From NCBI GenBank assembly GCA_947630725.1, contig CANRIS010000022.1, positions 1 through 39,608 on the forward strand: 39,608 nucleotides of DNA, in the 5' to 3' direction. The translations under genes were made by a program, and so were the position numbers. The notes below the pieces were generated by a model, which saw nothing but the letters and a program-made list of their open reading frames with translations, ran no database searches and was not told where the DNA came from. The stretch comes from an uncultured Clostridia bacterium (GTDB lineage: Bacteria; Bacillota; Clostridia; Lachnospirales; CAG-274). Numbering within the stretch: position 1 is the stretch's first letter; every line of letters starts with the position of its first letter. Shown here piece by piece: positions 22,652-31,200 of the stretch.

Positions 22652-23860
22652 TTAGATACAAAAGCAGGGCGCGACGCCACAACTATTGCTCGCACTGTTG
22701 CCATTGCCGCTGCCGTTGCTGCCGACATAGCAGACGTGGGTGCTATTGCCGGCGTAAGGCGAGCTTGTCCAATGCACATCGCTACTTGCTGCGTTGTAGC
22801 CCAATCCCTTTAATGCCCTTGTGTTGTAATAAAGCCCGTTTGATGTGGATTTGCTGCCAAAGCGCGATTGATAAGATGATCCTGTGCCTTTGAAAGTGCC
22901 TGTCTTTGCGTCGGGCGTTGCGGGACTAAATCCCTCCGGGATCTCCGCTTCCTTGTAGTAGGCATATTGTTCACCCTCGCCGTCTTTTGAGTTTCTCGTT
23001 GTCCCGTTATAATAAACCGTACCCATTATTTCGATGTAGGTAGGCAGGAAAAGCGTCGTCTCAAGCTCTATGATTTTGCTTGAATTGCCATATTCCGCGA
23101 CCTTTTTCTTCACGGGGCGGAAGACAGCTTGCCACTCTTCGGGGAACTGTGACAAAATCGTCGGCAACGTTTTCTTATACATATCGCTCGTTGCAGGATA
23201 GTTGGAGTTGGACGAGTGCCATTTTTGCTTTGCTTTGAGGCAATCTTTCGGAAGTAACGAGAGTCCAGCCTTTTTCGCGCCGCTATCATACGGCGTGACT
23301 AAATCGTCGTGACAGAAGTCGCCGATGATAAACTCCACTTGCTCGCCCGTCGTCAGCTCGATAACGCGAGAGTCGCCCACTTTGTATGCGGTATCGGGCA
23401 ATGTTCCGTTCGCCTCGAAGTAGTCCGCAATGCGCTGTGCCTCTTGCGCAACGATTTCGGGAGAGTCTGTCGCAAAGTCAACGCCGGGTGCAAACGGATT
23501 GACGGAATTACTCTTGTTCTCGTTTACGCCGTCGCCATTGCACACAATGTAGACCATATCCTGCTGTTCAATCTCCGCATCCACAAGCGAAATCAAAAAC
23601 GGCTTTTCCGCTGTTGAGTGGTCATAATCAACGGTTTTGACAAACTCCCCGCCCGCTTTGTAGACGGATATGCTTGTAACATCATCGTTGATTTTCAGAC
23701 ATTTCAACACGCCGTCCTGCGCGCTTATTTGCGGCTGGTAGTCGTACTTGACGATGTTTGAAAAATTGCTGTCTTGATAGCCTTGCGCTTTCGCAAGCAC
23801 TTTCAAGTTGTGCGTTCCATATGAAAACGCCAACGTTGATAAATCAATAATTTGTGCCAT
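22652..23860 (-). CDS. First DGR target: tail-tip adhesin with variable lectin-like domain
   Basis: This 402-residue protein is the last of the fibre-type genes. The N-terminal part (about 1-130) is strand-rich with AFSYGTHNLKVLAKAQGYQD, likely attaching it to the tail. The C-terminal part (about 155-402) has the DUF6273-type lectin-like fold with KWHSSNSNYPATS, SQFPEEWQAVFRPVKKK and TLFLPTYIEIMG, and ends YVG...GVAPCFCI. Residues 367-399 are encoded by VR1. The variable residues would form the ligand-binding face, so the phage can change the receptor it binds. It is directly followed by its hairpin, Avd and TR. Confidence 0.92.
   Translation of the reverse strand: MAQIIDLSTLAFSYGTHNLKVLAKAQGYQDSNFSNIVKYDYQPQISAQDGVLKCLKINDDVTSISVYKAGGEFVKTVDYDHSTAEKPFLISLVDAEIEQQDMVYIVCNGDGVNENKSNSVNPFAPGVDFATDSPEIVAQEAQRIADYFEANGTLPDTAYKVGDSRVIELTTGEQVEFIIGDFCHDDLVTPYDSGAKKAGLSLLPKDCLKAKQKWHSSNSNYPATSDMYKKTLPTILSQFPEEWQAVFRPVKKKVAEYGNSSKIIELETTLFLPTYIEIMGTVYYNGTTRNSKDGEGEQYAYYKEAEIPEGFSPATPDAKTGTFKGTGSSYQSRFGSKSTSNGLYYNTRALKGLGYNAASSDVHWTSSPYAGNSTHVCYVGSNGSGNGNSASNSCGVAPCFCI
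22665..22762 (-). repeat. DGR variable repeat 1 (VR1)
   Basis: These 98 bases match the template without gaps. Nine of the ten differences are at template adenines (7 to G, one to T, one to C), and one is a template T read as G. The last 11 bases are identical to the template. It encodes the end of the tail-tip-type protein. Confidence 0.96.
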
Positions 23861-23863
23861 ATT

Positions 23864-24799
23864 TTATGCTCCTATGGTTATTGTTTTGATTTCCTCGTCG
23901 TCCGAGTAGATGACAAATTCCTCGGCGAATTTCAGGTCCTCAATCGTCAATTCGTCATACGAAAGCGAGATTGACGGCGTTCTCAACTTCGGCTCCTCGT
24001 ATGCCGCCGCGTCTATCATCACCACAAAATAGCCCTCGTTGACTACTTCCTCTGTGAGGAACTCCGCGTCGTCGCTGTATAACACATATTGCTCCGCAAG
24101 CGGAACAAAGGATACCTCGATTTTCTCCGACAACATTGTGATGGACGGCGGGTCGAGTTGCGAGCCATCGGGCGCGGGCTTCTTGTAATCCACTTCAAGT
24201 GCCTTGATTGAGATGTTACCCGTGTACGAGTCGTATGTGAAGTCCACTTTTGCGCCGTTGCACGATACGCTTATAAATTCGGGCAGATAAAATCCCTCTT
24301 TGGGTTGTATAGTCAAAGACAGGGATTGTCCGTTGGTGAGCTTTGCGGTCGTTGTTGTGGTCGTCAAATTGCGGAGACGATACATAACGCCAAACACGCC
24401 GATGTTGAGACTGTTGCTGTCGGGGCTGTCTTGGAAGTTGTTGCCCTTGCAGCGGACAAACATATCAAAGTTGCCGTTGTCAAGCTGCGTGAGCGTATAG
24501 CTTGTGCTTGACTGCTCTGTAAGCAATGAATTGTCCTTATACAGTTTATAACCGTTGCAGAAATTGCCGTTTGACGACGGGTTGGAAATGGACAGCGACG
24601 AGCCGCTGTGCGATATAGACGGCGCGTTCAAGCGCGGCAATGTCGTCCCGCTGAACTTGGCGTTGCCTGTGTGCTTCTTTCCTTGGTCGTCGTAGTATTC
24701 CTTGTCAGAAAGTACGTCGGTCTCCGCGGCGGGGTTTTTGAGCGGGTCGAGATTTATTCCGCCGCCGATTGTAGATTGCGCGTTCGTTTTGCCTATCAT
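23864..24799 (-). CDS. Tail fibre-type protein with Ig-like repeats
   Basis: This 311-residue protein is strand-rich. It contains segments that resemble each other, such as LRTPSISLSYDELTIEDLKF and PPSITMLSEKIEVSF, each followed by a YVLYSDDAE- or FVIYSDDEE-type turn, and an N-terminal GYKLYKDNSLL block. These suggest three or more Ig- or fibronectin-like domains in tandem. The ATG overlaps the neighbouring gene as ATGA, and the DGR target follows 3 bases later. It probably forms a stalk or linker that carries the diversified tip. Confidence 0.65.
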   Translation of the reverse strand: MIGKTNAQSTIGGGINLDPLKNPAAETDVLSDKEYYDDQGKKHTGNAKFSGTTLPRLNAPSISHSGSSLSISNPSSNGNFCNGYKLYKDNSLLTEQSSTSYTLTQLDNGNFDMFVRCKGNNFQDSPDSNSLNIGVFGVMYRLRNLTTTTTTAKLTNGQSLSLTIQPKEGFYLPEFISVSCNGAKVDFTYDSYTGNISIKALEVDYKKPAPDGSQLDPPSITMLSEKIEVSFVPLAEQYVLYSDDAEFLTEEVVNEGYFVVMIDAAAYEEPKLRTPSISLSYDELTIEDLKFAEEFVIYSDDEEIKTITIGA

Positions 24800-25215
24800 A
24801 AACTACCTCTAAAAAGCCGTATGAGCGGGATCGTCACGCTTTTGTTGGTCTTTGCGTAAATGCGCACCTCTCCCTCTGCCGTGTCGCATACGGGGCTGTA
24901 TTCGCCCGACAATGCGTCGTCGTGCGAAAAAATCACGTCCGCCGTCATATCCGCTGTTATTTCGTTCGATGATATGATGCCAACGTATAGATAGCCGTCG
25001 TATAGCTTGCTGGATTGGAATGTCGGCTTTGCGTCTTTGATGTATGTTGTGTTGCCGCAATCCTCAAAGGCTTGGGCGGCGGCTGTCATAAAATCCTCAA
25101 TTTTTTGCATATTGGATTTTTCGCCGTCTGCGCCCTCGCCGTTGACCTTTTTCCAAAATTCCGCAAAAGTTTCATTTTCTTTTGAGAGTATCAGATGCTC
25201 GAATTTTGGGGACAT
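24796..25215 (-). CDS. Hypothetical structural protein, 139 residues
   Basis: The N-terminal 50 residues are helical and charged (KENETFAEFWKKVNGEGADG), and the rest is strand-rich with hydrophobic strands (YDGYLYVGIISSNEIT, GEVRIYAKTNKSVTIPLIRL). It lies between fibre-type genes and overlaps the next gene as ATGA. No family is recognised. A small tail-fibre or collar component is the best guess, based on place and composition. Confidence 0.55.
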   Translation of the reverse strand: MSPKFEHLILSKENETFAEFWKKVNGEGADGEKSNMQKIEDFMTAAAQAFEDCGNTTYIKDAKPTFQSSKLYDGYLYVGIISSNEITADMTADVIFSHDDALSGEYSPVCDTAEGEVRIYAKTNKSVTIPLIRLFRGSL

Positions 25216-25225
25216 AACTCACCTC

Positions 25226-25666
25226 TTACGTCAAACTTATGGTTATTGACCCAACGGGGATAAGCGGGATTGAGCCTGCTGCCGGTGTGACGGGTGTTTC
25301 GAGTTCCGCGTATGCAAGCAGATCGCTACCGGATTGCGACCCGAAAATGAGTATGTACTTACATTCGGGATATACTTCGCCGGGCTGTAACTCTTCCCAA
25401 AAGATCTTGCCGCCGTACTCGTTTGACGCATTGTCGTTTTTGATTACGCCGCCCGATGCAGTTCCCATTTTGCAATACGCCGGTGTGGACGTTGACCCAA
25501 ATCTCTGTCTCTTGTATGAGGACACAGTTGGCTCTGTGTAGCCCGTTCCGTTCACGTTGGGCTGCGTTGAGGACAGCCCGATATAGGTGTTTGAATACGG
25601 GGCTGTGGTGCGCTTTCCGCAAAGCACTTCAAGTAGTGCGTTTGCCGCATTGTGTGTTAGTGCCAT
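25226..25666 (-). CDS. Small tail-fibre/structural protein
   Basis: This 146-residue protein has a pattern often seen in small phage structural proteins: L-T-H-N-A-A-N-A-L-L-E-V-L-C-G-K, then YIGLSSTQPNVNGTGYTEP and SYKRQ. Near the middle is a strand-rich part with GVIKNDNASNEYGGKIFWEE, and the end is PAAGSIPLIPVGSITI. Family members are beta-sandwich proteins in tail or baseplate regions. It lies 13 bases after its upstream neighbour and 10 before the next. The exact role in this phage is not clear. Confidence 0.65.
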   Translation of the reverse strand: MALTHNAANALLEVLCGKRTTAPYSNTYIGLSSTQPNVNGTGYTEPTVSSYKRQRFGSTSTPAYCKMGTASGGVIKNDNASNEYGGKIFWEELQPGEVYPECKYILIFGSQSGSDLLAYAELETPVTPAAGSIPLIPVGSITISLT

Positions 25667-25679
25667 AATGTTTTACTCC

Positions 25680-26429
25680 TTATAATTTGATGTATTCCAG
25701 CTCAGACAATTTGTCTGTCATGCTCGATATTGGATATTCGTTGTAGTCGAACAAGCGCGCTATCTTAACGGCATACATATTTACGCTTGCCTCGCTTTCA
25801 ATCACAACGTCGGACTCAACAAAATTGCAGTCGGGCGACAGTACGTTGATAATCACGGCAAGCAACGTTCCAACGGTCGCTTTGACAATCCACGCTTTGA
25901 GCGCGCTCAATTTGATTTGCCCTGTCAACTCTACCTTAATGTCGGCTTCTACAATTTCCGCCGCCGCGGCTTTCAACATCGCACTCAATTGTGAGTTCAG
26001 CACCTCGTCCACGCTGCAAAACTCCGTGATTTTCGTAGTGACAAGTGATGCCGCGCCGTCGAATTGTATCTCTATGTCATTGGCAAATAGCTTTGTAGTG
26101 AACAGTGTTTTTGCCGCCTTTGCTGTGGCTTGTCCAAACGCTTTGATTTCGCCCGGTATTAAAAATGTCACTCCTGCTGTCTTTGCGCTTGCGCTGTCCG
26201 CAAAATGCAATGCAAGCGTAAACTTTATATGTGTTGCGGGATAATACGCCGCTCTCCCTGTGATTGTGGATTGAGCGGACAATCCCCGCGCCCTCATGGC
26301 GGATATAGACGCGGTTTTCAGTCGCGCTTGCAATGTGGACGTGATGAGCATTTCGACGCGCATTACGCCGTATCGCAAGGACATATATTGAATGATGCGC
26401 TTTCGCATCTCGACAAAATTTAAGTTCAT
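25680..26429 (-). CDS. Hypothetical structural protein, 249 residues, Ala/Thr-rich
   Basis: The protein has several segments of the form TSTLQARLKTASIS, HIKFTLALHFADSASAKTAG and LTGQIKLSALKAWIVKATVG. These alternate hydrophobic and Thr/Ser residues as in stacked beta repeats of tail fibres. It has no signal peptide. It overlaps the upstream gene by 4 bases and lies between the large tail protein and the fibre genes. I recognise no family; a fibre or tail-collar protein is inferred from context. Confidence 0.5.
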   Translation of the reverse strand: MNLNFVEMRKRIIQYMSLRYGVMRVEMLITSTLQARLKTASISAMRARGLSAQSTITGRAAYYPATHIKFTLALHFADSASAKTAGVTFLIPGEIKAFGQATAKAAKTLFTTKLFANDIEIQFDGAASLVTTKITEFCSVDEVLNSQLSAMLKAAAAEIVEADIKVELTGQIKLSALKAWIVKATVGTLLAVIINVLSPDCNFVESDVVIESEASVNMYAVKIARLFDYNEYPISSMTDKLSELEYIKL

Positions 26430-26989
26430 ACGACCTCAACTATCCACACGCACACCGTTGTCCCCTCGTCGCAGTCAAACAGTATTCGCACGTCGCAATT
26501 CGGTTGCGGGAAATAGGTTGTAATACTTGCGCAATATTGGATTAGGCGCAATTTCTTGTTTGATTGATTGACAAACTCATATGCGGGGGCTGTCTCTCCG
26601 TGCTTGATGAACATACCCGACGAAAAACCGGGCGCGATGTCTTCCGGGATAATCACCTTAACATTGGTTATGCCGTCAGCCGTGTAGCAGGCATATTCGT
26701 TGTCCACAATCTTGTGTTCTATTGCGGTCAATGCGGAGTTTTCATAAAATTTGGTAGCGGAAACAGCGTCAACTTTTCCATTTGTTTCGGTCATCTCGGA
26801 GTTGATCTCTTCAACAATGCGGTTGATTTCGGATACGACAGAATTTTCCTCGTCCGTTACAAAGCCGAAAAACGCCTTTTTCACTTCGGGGGCTTTTATG
26901 CCTCTTTCTGACGGGCGGTCGGGTAGCGCGGTTGCGCTCTTGCGCCTTATTCTGTTTACGGCGGCATCGTCTATCTTGTTTACGCTCAT
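26426..26989 (-). CDS. Hypothetical structural protein, 187 residues
   Basis: The first part is basic (AAVNRIRRKSATALPDRPSE), the middle helical with coiled-coil character (SVVSEINRIVEEINSEMTET), and the end strand-rich (NCDVRILFDCDEGTTVCVWI). Such a helix followed by a strand domain is common for trimeric fibre or neck proteins. It lies directly after the 1004-residue tail protein and overlaps the next gene. No family is recognised. Confidence 0.55.
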   Translation of the reverse strand: MSVNKIDDAAVNRIRRKSATALPDRPSERGIKAPEVKKAFFGFVTDEENSVVSEINRIVEEINSEMTETNGKVDAVSATKFYENSALTAIEHKIVDNEYACYTADGITNVKVIIPEDIAPGFSSGMFIKHGETAPAYEFVNQSNKKLRLIQYCASITTYFPQPNCDVRILFDCDEGTTVCVWIVEVV

Positions 26990-26990
26990 A

Positions 26991-29900
26991 TCACCAAACT
27001 CCTTTATTTTTGCGATTTAGCTTGTATTCCACGGTAAAGCTGTAAATGCAGCTGTCGTATTCGTTGTCGGACACAAAGCGGAATATTATGAAGTTGAAAT
27101 CGGCTTTGACTCTCTTTGAATAGCTCGTGCTGAAACCCGTATCAAAAGCAAATCTGTCAAAGTTCAAATTGCTGAAATCAAATACGTCAAGCCCCTTTGC
27201 GTCGATATTCACAAGCCCGTTTATGCTCTTTGTCTCCCATCCAAATGAGATGTTGCCGTTGGTGATTTGCTCTGTCGCAATCGTTATGCCGAGCAGTTTT
27301 TTTACATAATCGTTTGCTCCCATGTCCATTACGGGAGTAAACCACTCGGACACAACATTGCGTTTTATGTATTTATAGGCGGCGGCGGATATGGATTGCC
27401 GCGCGTATGAAGCAAGCAAATATTTTTCGTCTGTATATAGATTGAATACGGAAAAATATTCGACGTGATCTGCATCCTCGTCAACCTCTATTCGTACAAT
27501 CTCATCTTCGAATGAGAGCAAAAGCGTGAACGTGCTTTTTGTCGGTGTAACCGGGTTGCCGTCAATATCTGTAAGTGTGAACGAGCAACTTGCATAGTCA
27601 ATGTCGTTTACAACATAGCCAACGCCTGTTTCAAGCCCTGTGCCGTCTGTATTGTCGGCATACACGACATTCCCCACCAAAATGTGGTTTAGGTTGGCTT
27701 CGGACACGACTATGCCAAGCGAGGATATTGTCATATCGGCAGGCTTGAACAATGTGCGGTATATCTCGCCCTTAAAATACGCAAGATCGCCCGTCTCCAA
27801 CGACACTTTTTTGTCCGTGTATATCCTGTTGTTTTGCACGTCATATGAGACGGTTTCCAACTTCTCGTATTGACGGTCTGAATATACGCCGTCAAACACA
27901 CACAGCCTGCCGTCGTCCGTGCCAAAGTAAAGCTCGTTGTTGAGCTGGTAGAATTGTCTCACGGGGCAATCGCTCCACACCCACCACTCATAATTGAACG
28001 TGTCCGCCATATCGCCCGCCTCTGTAAACGTATATCTCGCGTCCGCGATATAAACAGCGTCGTCTATGGCAAGATAATAACGGTTGTCAAACACAATCGC
28101 GGTTGCAAGTTGGAGATTTGCGTGTTTGCGGATGACCTCGTTTATGTAGCGGCTTCTCTCTTTTGCCACTCTTTGTTCAACGGCTATGGAGTCGCTATTG
28201 ATAGATACGCCATATACGCCGAGACGAGACAAAAACAGCGCATCACCGTTGAGCATAGCTATCGCCTGCCGCGCAATCGCTCCTTGCGTGATATACTTGC
28301 CGCTCGTGACATAATAGCCCTCGGTTATGCTGCTGTCGTCGTTTACAGATGACGGAGTGCCTGTCCTTATATACAATGTAGGCTCGTATCGGCTCTCGCC
28401 TTTGAATATGGCAAGCGAGTCGTCGCCGAGCCTTTGATAGCCCACAATCGCGGTGTTCGCCGTGCCGCATATACACTTATTCCCGCTCGGAAAATATGTG
28501 AAGTCTTCGGGCGAACTCCAAAAATCGCAATTTGGATAGTCCTCGTTTCCGGACAAAAACAGCGTGTTTGCGTTGCCGTGAACACCAAAAAGCGCGCCAA
28601 ATCCGCAATGCGGGACAGTATCAAGCGCATCGCTCACCGTCTTTGCAAATTGCACAAAAATATTTGGCTCGCCCGCTATGGAATGGGCGGGCTTTATAAA
28701 CGTTATTTTGCCCGCTGAAAAATCTATATAGCCCCAAAGCTCTTGCGTCGTTACAACAATCTCGTCTTCGTCCTCGGTCGATTGCGTTGTCTTTATCTCT
28801 TCATACAATATTCTCTCCAACACGGGGAGATCCGCCGTGACGTTCAACCAGCCCGCGCCCATCTTGAATATTTGTCGCACAGTTGCCGTCGCCTCTGCGG
28901 GGATTTCATATGACGTTTGCTCCCAATTTAGCGTGTATCTGAATATAGACGATTTGCGGGTTGCTTTCGCAAGAAGCGTTTCTGTCTCATTGTATGACGC
29001 ATAAATATCAACGGCATTGAGCGTCTCGTCTTGCGGTCTTGCAAATATCAAAACGTCGTCCGTCTGTAACAACACGGTGTCCGAAAACTCTGCTGTCAAT
29101 GTGCCGATGCTCGTCGGGCTGTTGTCAAAGTAAAGCGTTTTGCCAGCGAGATTGTCTCCCGCAACAATATTTCGCCGCGTCTCGCTCTCTCCTGTGTGGC
29201 TCTCGTCCACGCCGCCGACATTGATGATATGTTCCTCAACCTCGCCTGTCTCGTCGTTGTAGTCGGCGATAGTCATTGAGAAACCTATGCTGTCAATCTC
29301 TGTTGCGTCGAGAAAATAGGTGCGCGGGCTTTCCTCGGACGCATAATCGCTGCCTATCAGTTCATTTTTGCGGTATTTAGACAAGATATTGACATCTCGG
29401 TCTGTTTTGCGGCTCGCATACTCTATCACAATGCCGTTTTCGTCCTTGTCGATCTCGTTCGGCGCGATGTTGGTTGTCGTGCGCGGAATATATGTGTTTT
29501 CGTCCCCGCAAACGCGGCGCATTTCCAGCTCGCCGTCATAGTATGCGAGTATCAAATAATCTCCACAGCCGATGATGTATGCCTTGTCGTCGTAAATAAA
29601 CAATTGGCACGGCGCGTCTATCAATAGGCTTTCATCAACGGGATTGGGGCAGTTCTGCCCGTTCTCTTTGAGCAATTGCAAAAAATCTCTGTATGTGTCG
29701 CTCTCCGCGTCGTATATAAAGAAGTGTGTCCCGGCATATACAAGCCTATGGCTTTGTTTGTTCATGACAAAATCAAATACGCCGTTTATGCGCAAGCTCC
29801 GCCCTACGCTGTCCTTAAACCGCGCTATTTGCTTCCACCCGGGACGTTTGTGATTGCAGCCGTTGATATTGATAAAATTGCGCATAGCAGTTGCTCTCGT

Positions 29901-30005
29901 GCGGTCAACGCTATACACGGGATTTGCGGTGTCAACACCTCTGAAATCCTTAAACGTTATGCGCTCCCTATTTTTGACATCGGCTGTTTCAAATGACATT
30001 TTCAT
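26991..30005 (-). CDS. Large tail protein, predicted nozzle/stabilisation type
   Basis: This 1004-residue protein begins with FKDFRGVDTANPVYSVDRTR, ATAMRNFININGCNHKRPGW and a series of strand-rich units (LVYAGTHFFIYDAES, KAYIIGCGDYLILAYYDGE, FLSGNEDYPNCDFWSSPEDF). These resemble the beta-propeller of podovirus tail proteins such as P22 gp10 or T7 gp12, though it is about twice P22 gp10's length. It likely forms the short tail tube end to which fibres attach. It overlaps the adaptor gene as ATGA. The family call is by pattern and gene order. Confidence 0.65.
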   Translation of the reverse strand: MKMSFETADVKNRERITFKDFRGVDTANPVYSVDRTRATAMRNFININGCNHKRPGWKQIARFKDSVGRSLRINGVFDFVMNKQSHRLVYAGTHFFIYDAESDTYRDFLQLLKENGQNCPNPVDESLLIDAPCQLFIYDDKAYIIGCGDYLILAYYDGELEMRRVCGDENTYIPRTTTNIAPNEIDKDENGIVIEYASRKTDRDVNILSKYRKNELIGSDYASEESPRTYFLDATEIDSIGFSMTIADYNDETGEVEEHIINVGGVDESHTGESETRRNIVAGDNLAGKTLYFDNSPTSIGTLTAEFSDTVLLQTDDVLIFARPQDETLNAVDIYASYNETETLLAKATRKSSIFRYTLNWEQTSYEIPAEATATVRQIFKMGAGWLNVTADLPVLERILYEEIKTTQSTEDEDEIVVTTQELWGYIDFSAGKITFIKPAHSIAGEPNIFVQFAKTVSDALDTVPHCGFGALFGVHGNANTLFLSGNEDYPNCDFWSSPEDFTYFPSGNKCICGTANTAIVGYQRLGDDSLAIFKGESRYEPTLYIRTGTPSSVNDDSSITEGYYVTSGKYITQGAIARQAIAMLNGDALFLSRLGVYGVSINSDSIAVEQRVAKERSRYINEVIRKHANLQLATAIVFDNRYYLAIDDAVYIADARYTFTEAGDMADTFNYEWWVWSDCPVRQFYQLNNELYFGTDDGRLCVFDGVYSDRQYEKLETVSYDVQNNRIYTDKKVSLETGDLAYFKGEIYRTLFKPADMTISSLGIVVSEANLNHILVGNVVYADNTDGTGLETGVGYVVNDIDYASCSFTLTDIDGNPVTPTKSTFTLLLSFEDEIVRIEVDEDADHVEYFSVFNLYTDEKYLLASYARQSISAAAYKYIKRNVVSEWFTPVMDMGANDYVKKLLGITIATEQITNGNISFGWETKSINGLVNIDAKGLDVFDFSNLNFDRFAFDTGFSTSYSKRVKADFNFIIFRFVSDNEYDSCIYSFTVEYKLNRKNKGVW

Positions 30006-30625
30006 TGCGCATCTCCGAATATGTTTTTGACGCTGTTTTGTCCGCTCGCATATGGTTTTTCGCGTTCGGCGAGCATAGCTTCAAAAATATTCCTTGCTTG
30101 GGTCGCAAGTGATGGCTCGTCCTCTTCGAGGAGTTCTGCCTTGATATAGTACGGGATAAGCTCGGCGAGATCGTCCGACACGTCCAATACGGTACTTGAC
30201 GGACAAGCGATTGCTATTCTTTTGAGTCTCTTATGATATAGGAGTCTATATTTTCCGTCTCGCGGGAGCGTCGGCAAAACAAGCACGTCACCTTCAAGTG
30301 CGTATTCGCAACTTGGCACATAAGTACGCCCTCTTTCGTATATAACGCGGCATATTGCGCGGAAGTCCGAAATTACGGATAAATCATACCGCGTGTTGTA
30401 GTCGCCTACGTCACCGTCATAGTGCGTATATTCTTTGCAACACAACGGCAGCACATTTGCGCTTTCAAAACGTCCAAGCGCGCGATTGATGCAAGCGTCC
30501 ATATTGACAATGTATTGTGTGTATTCCTCGTCCACAATTTCGTCGACGTTTTCATCTCTTATGTCGTGCGCATAGTTGGTGAACATTATTTGCAACGCGG
30601 CAATTTTGATTTCATTTACGGTCAT
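30002..30625 (-). CDS. Head-tail connector / adaptor protein
   Basis: This 207-residue protein is helical with a central strand insert. The pattern MDACINRALGRFESANVLPL, ISDFRAICRVIYERGRTYVP and DDLAELIPYYIKAELLEEDE is typical of P22 gp4/T7 gp11-type adaptors, which sit below the portal ring and join it to the tail. Length and position, before the tail protein and after the capsid genes, agree. The start has GGAGC 7 bases before it. The call is supported by order and pattern, not by a diagnostic residue. Confidence 0.7.
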   Translation of the reverse strand: MTVNEIKIAALQIMFTNYAHDIRDENVDEIVDEEYTQYIVNMDACINRALGRFESANVLPLCCKEYTHYDGDVGDYNTRYDLSVISDFRAICRVIYERGRTYVPSCEYALEGDVLVLPTLPRDGKYRLLYHKRLKRIAIACPSSTVLDVSDDLAELIPYYIKAELLEEDEPSLATQARNIFEAMLAEREKPYASGQNSVKNIFGDAQ

Positions 30626-30641
30626 ATATAGCTCCTTATTG

Positions 30642-30713
30642 CGGTAGGTTGACGAGTCGAACGTCTATTTCGAGAGGGCAGCATCGGCGTGTTTCCGTTA
30701 CACTAAACCAACC
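30642..30713 (-). tRNA. tRNA-like element, possibly degenerate
   Basis: This 72-base intergenic segment has a D-arm (GTGT-AACGGAA-ACAC), a T-arm with a TTCGACT loop (GACG stem), and acceptor halves GTTGGTT and AACCTAC that pair at six of seven positions. The length is that of a tRNA. The anticodon arm (CCGAT / TCTCG) pairs poorly and lacks T33, so the amino acid cannot be assigned. It may be a decayed tRNA or a tRNA-like signal for RNA processing. Confidence 0.45.
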
Positions 30714-30719
30714 ATAAGA

Positions 30720-30737
30720 CGGGCGGATTGCCGCCCG
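30720..30737 (-). other. GC hairpin after the head-surface-type gene
   Basis: A 7-bp stem CGGGCGG / CCGCCCG with a 4-base loop lies 12 bases after the stop at 30749 in the transcribed direction. No T-run follows on the minus strand, so termination would be weak. It may protect the upstream capsid mRNA or form a processing point with the tRNA-like element that follows. Confidence 0.6.
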
Positions 30738-30748
30738 CCTATGTGTTT

Positions 30749-31171
30749 TTAAGCCGGCATCTGAATTACGCCGATTTTGACGTTTGTCGAGCCGCCCGTG
30801 ATGACAACGCAACCTTTGAGTTCGCTTGCATCGACTCCCGCGATTTTTGCAAGTTCCTCGTTTGCGGTCACGTTTTTGAAACGTCCGCTGTCCAACTTGA
30901 CGCAGACGGTTTTACCCGCGGCAACATTGATTTTCAAGTCGTTACCGCTGCCGAATACTTTGCTGTTGCCCGCTTTAATCACAACGTCTTTTGTGTCTTC
31001 CGCCTCGCCGTTTTCGCAGAGCAACACATATTTGTCGTCTCTTTCGGTCATGGGAAAATACACGCCGTTGCCTGTGCCGCCTGCGGCGCAAGCCGTCAGT
31101 ACAAATTCTGCGGACGCTTTGTTCCTGTAACCGCCCATATTAAGCGGTGTTATTTTTGCGAAGTTTGCCAT
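30749..31171 (-). CDS. Putative capsid decoration protein
   Basis: This 140-residue protein begins MANFAKITPLNMGGYRNKAS and is strand-rich with many Gly, Val and Thr (KINVAAGKTVCVKLDSG, LKGCVVITGGSTNVKIGV). It lies directly after the coat protein gene with its own GGAGG ribosome site. Small strand-rich proteins in this place often decorate the capsid surface. The sequence has no family motif I can name, so the role is inferred from position and composition. Confidence 0.55.
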   Translation of the reverse strand: MANFAKITPLNMGGYRNKASAEFVLTACAAGGTGNGVYFPMTERDDKYVLLCENGEAEDTKDVVIKAGNSKVFGSGNDLKINVAAGKTVCVKLDSGRFKNVTANEELAKIAGVDASELKGCVVITGGSTNVKIGVIQMPA

Positions 31172-31200
31172 AATGTTTTACCTCCGAATTTGCGTTGGTA

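Noticed and set aside
19905..24115. Shared 14-base run AAGCGGAACAAAGG at about 19908 and 24101
   Set aside because: It encodes similar residues (FVPLMEQ and FVPLAEQ) in two unrelated genes and has no further flanking match, so I take it as chance.
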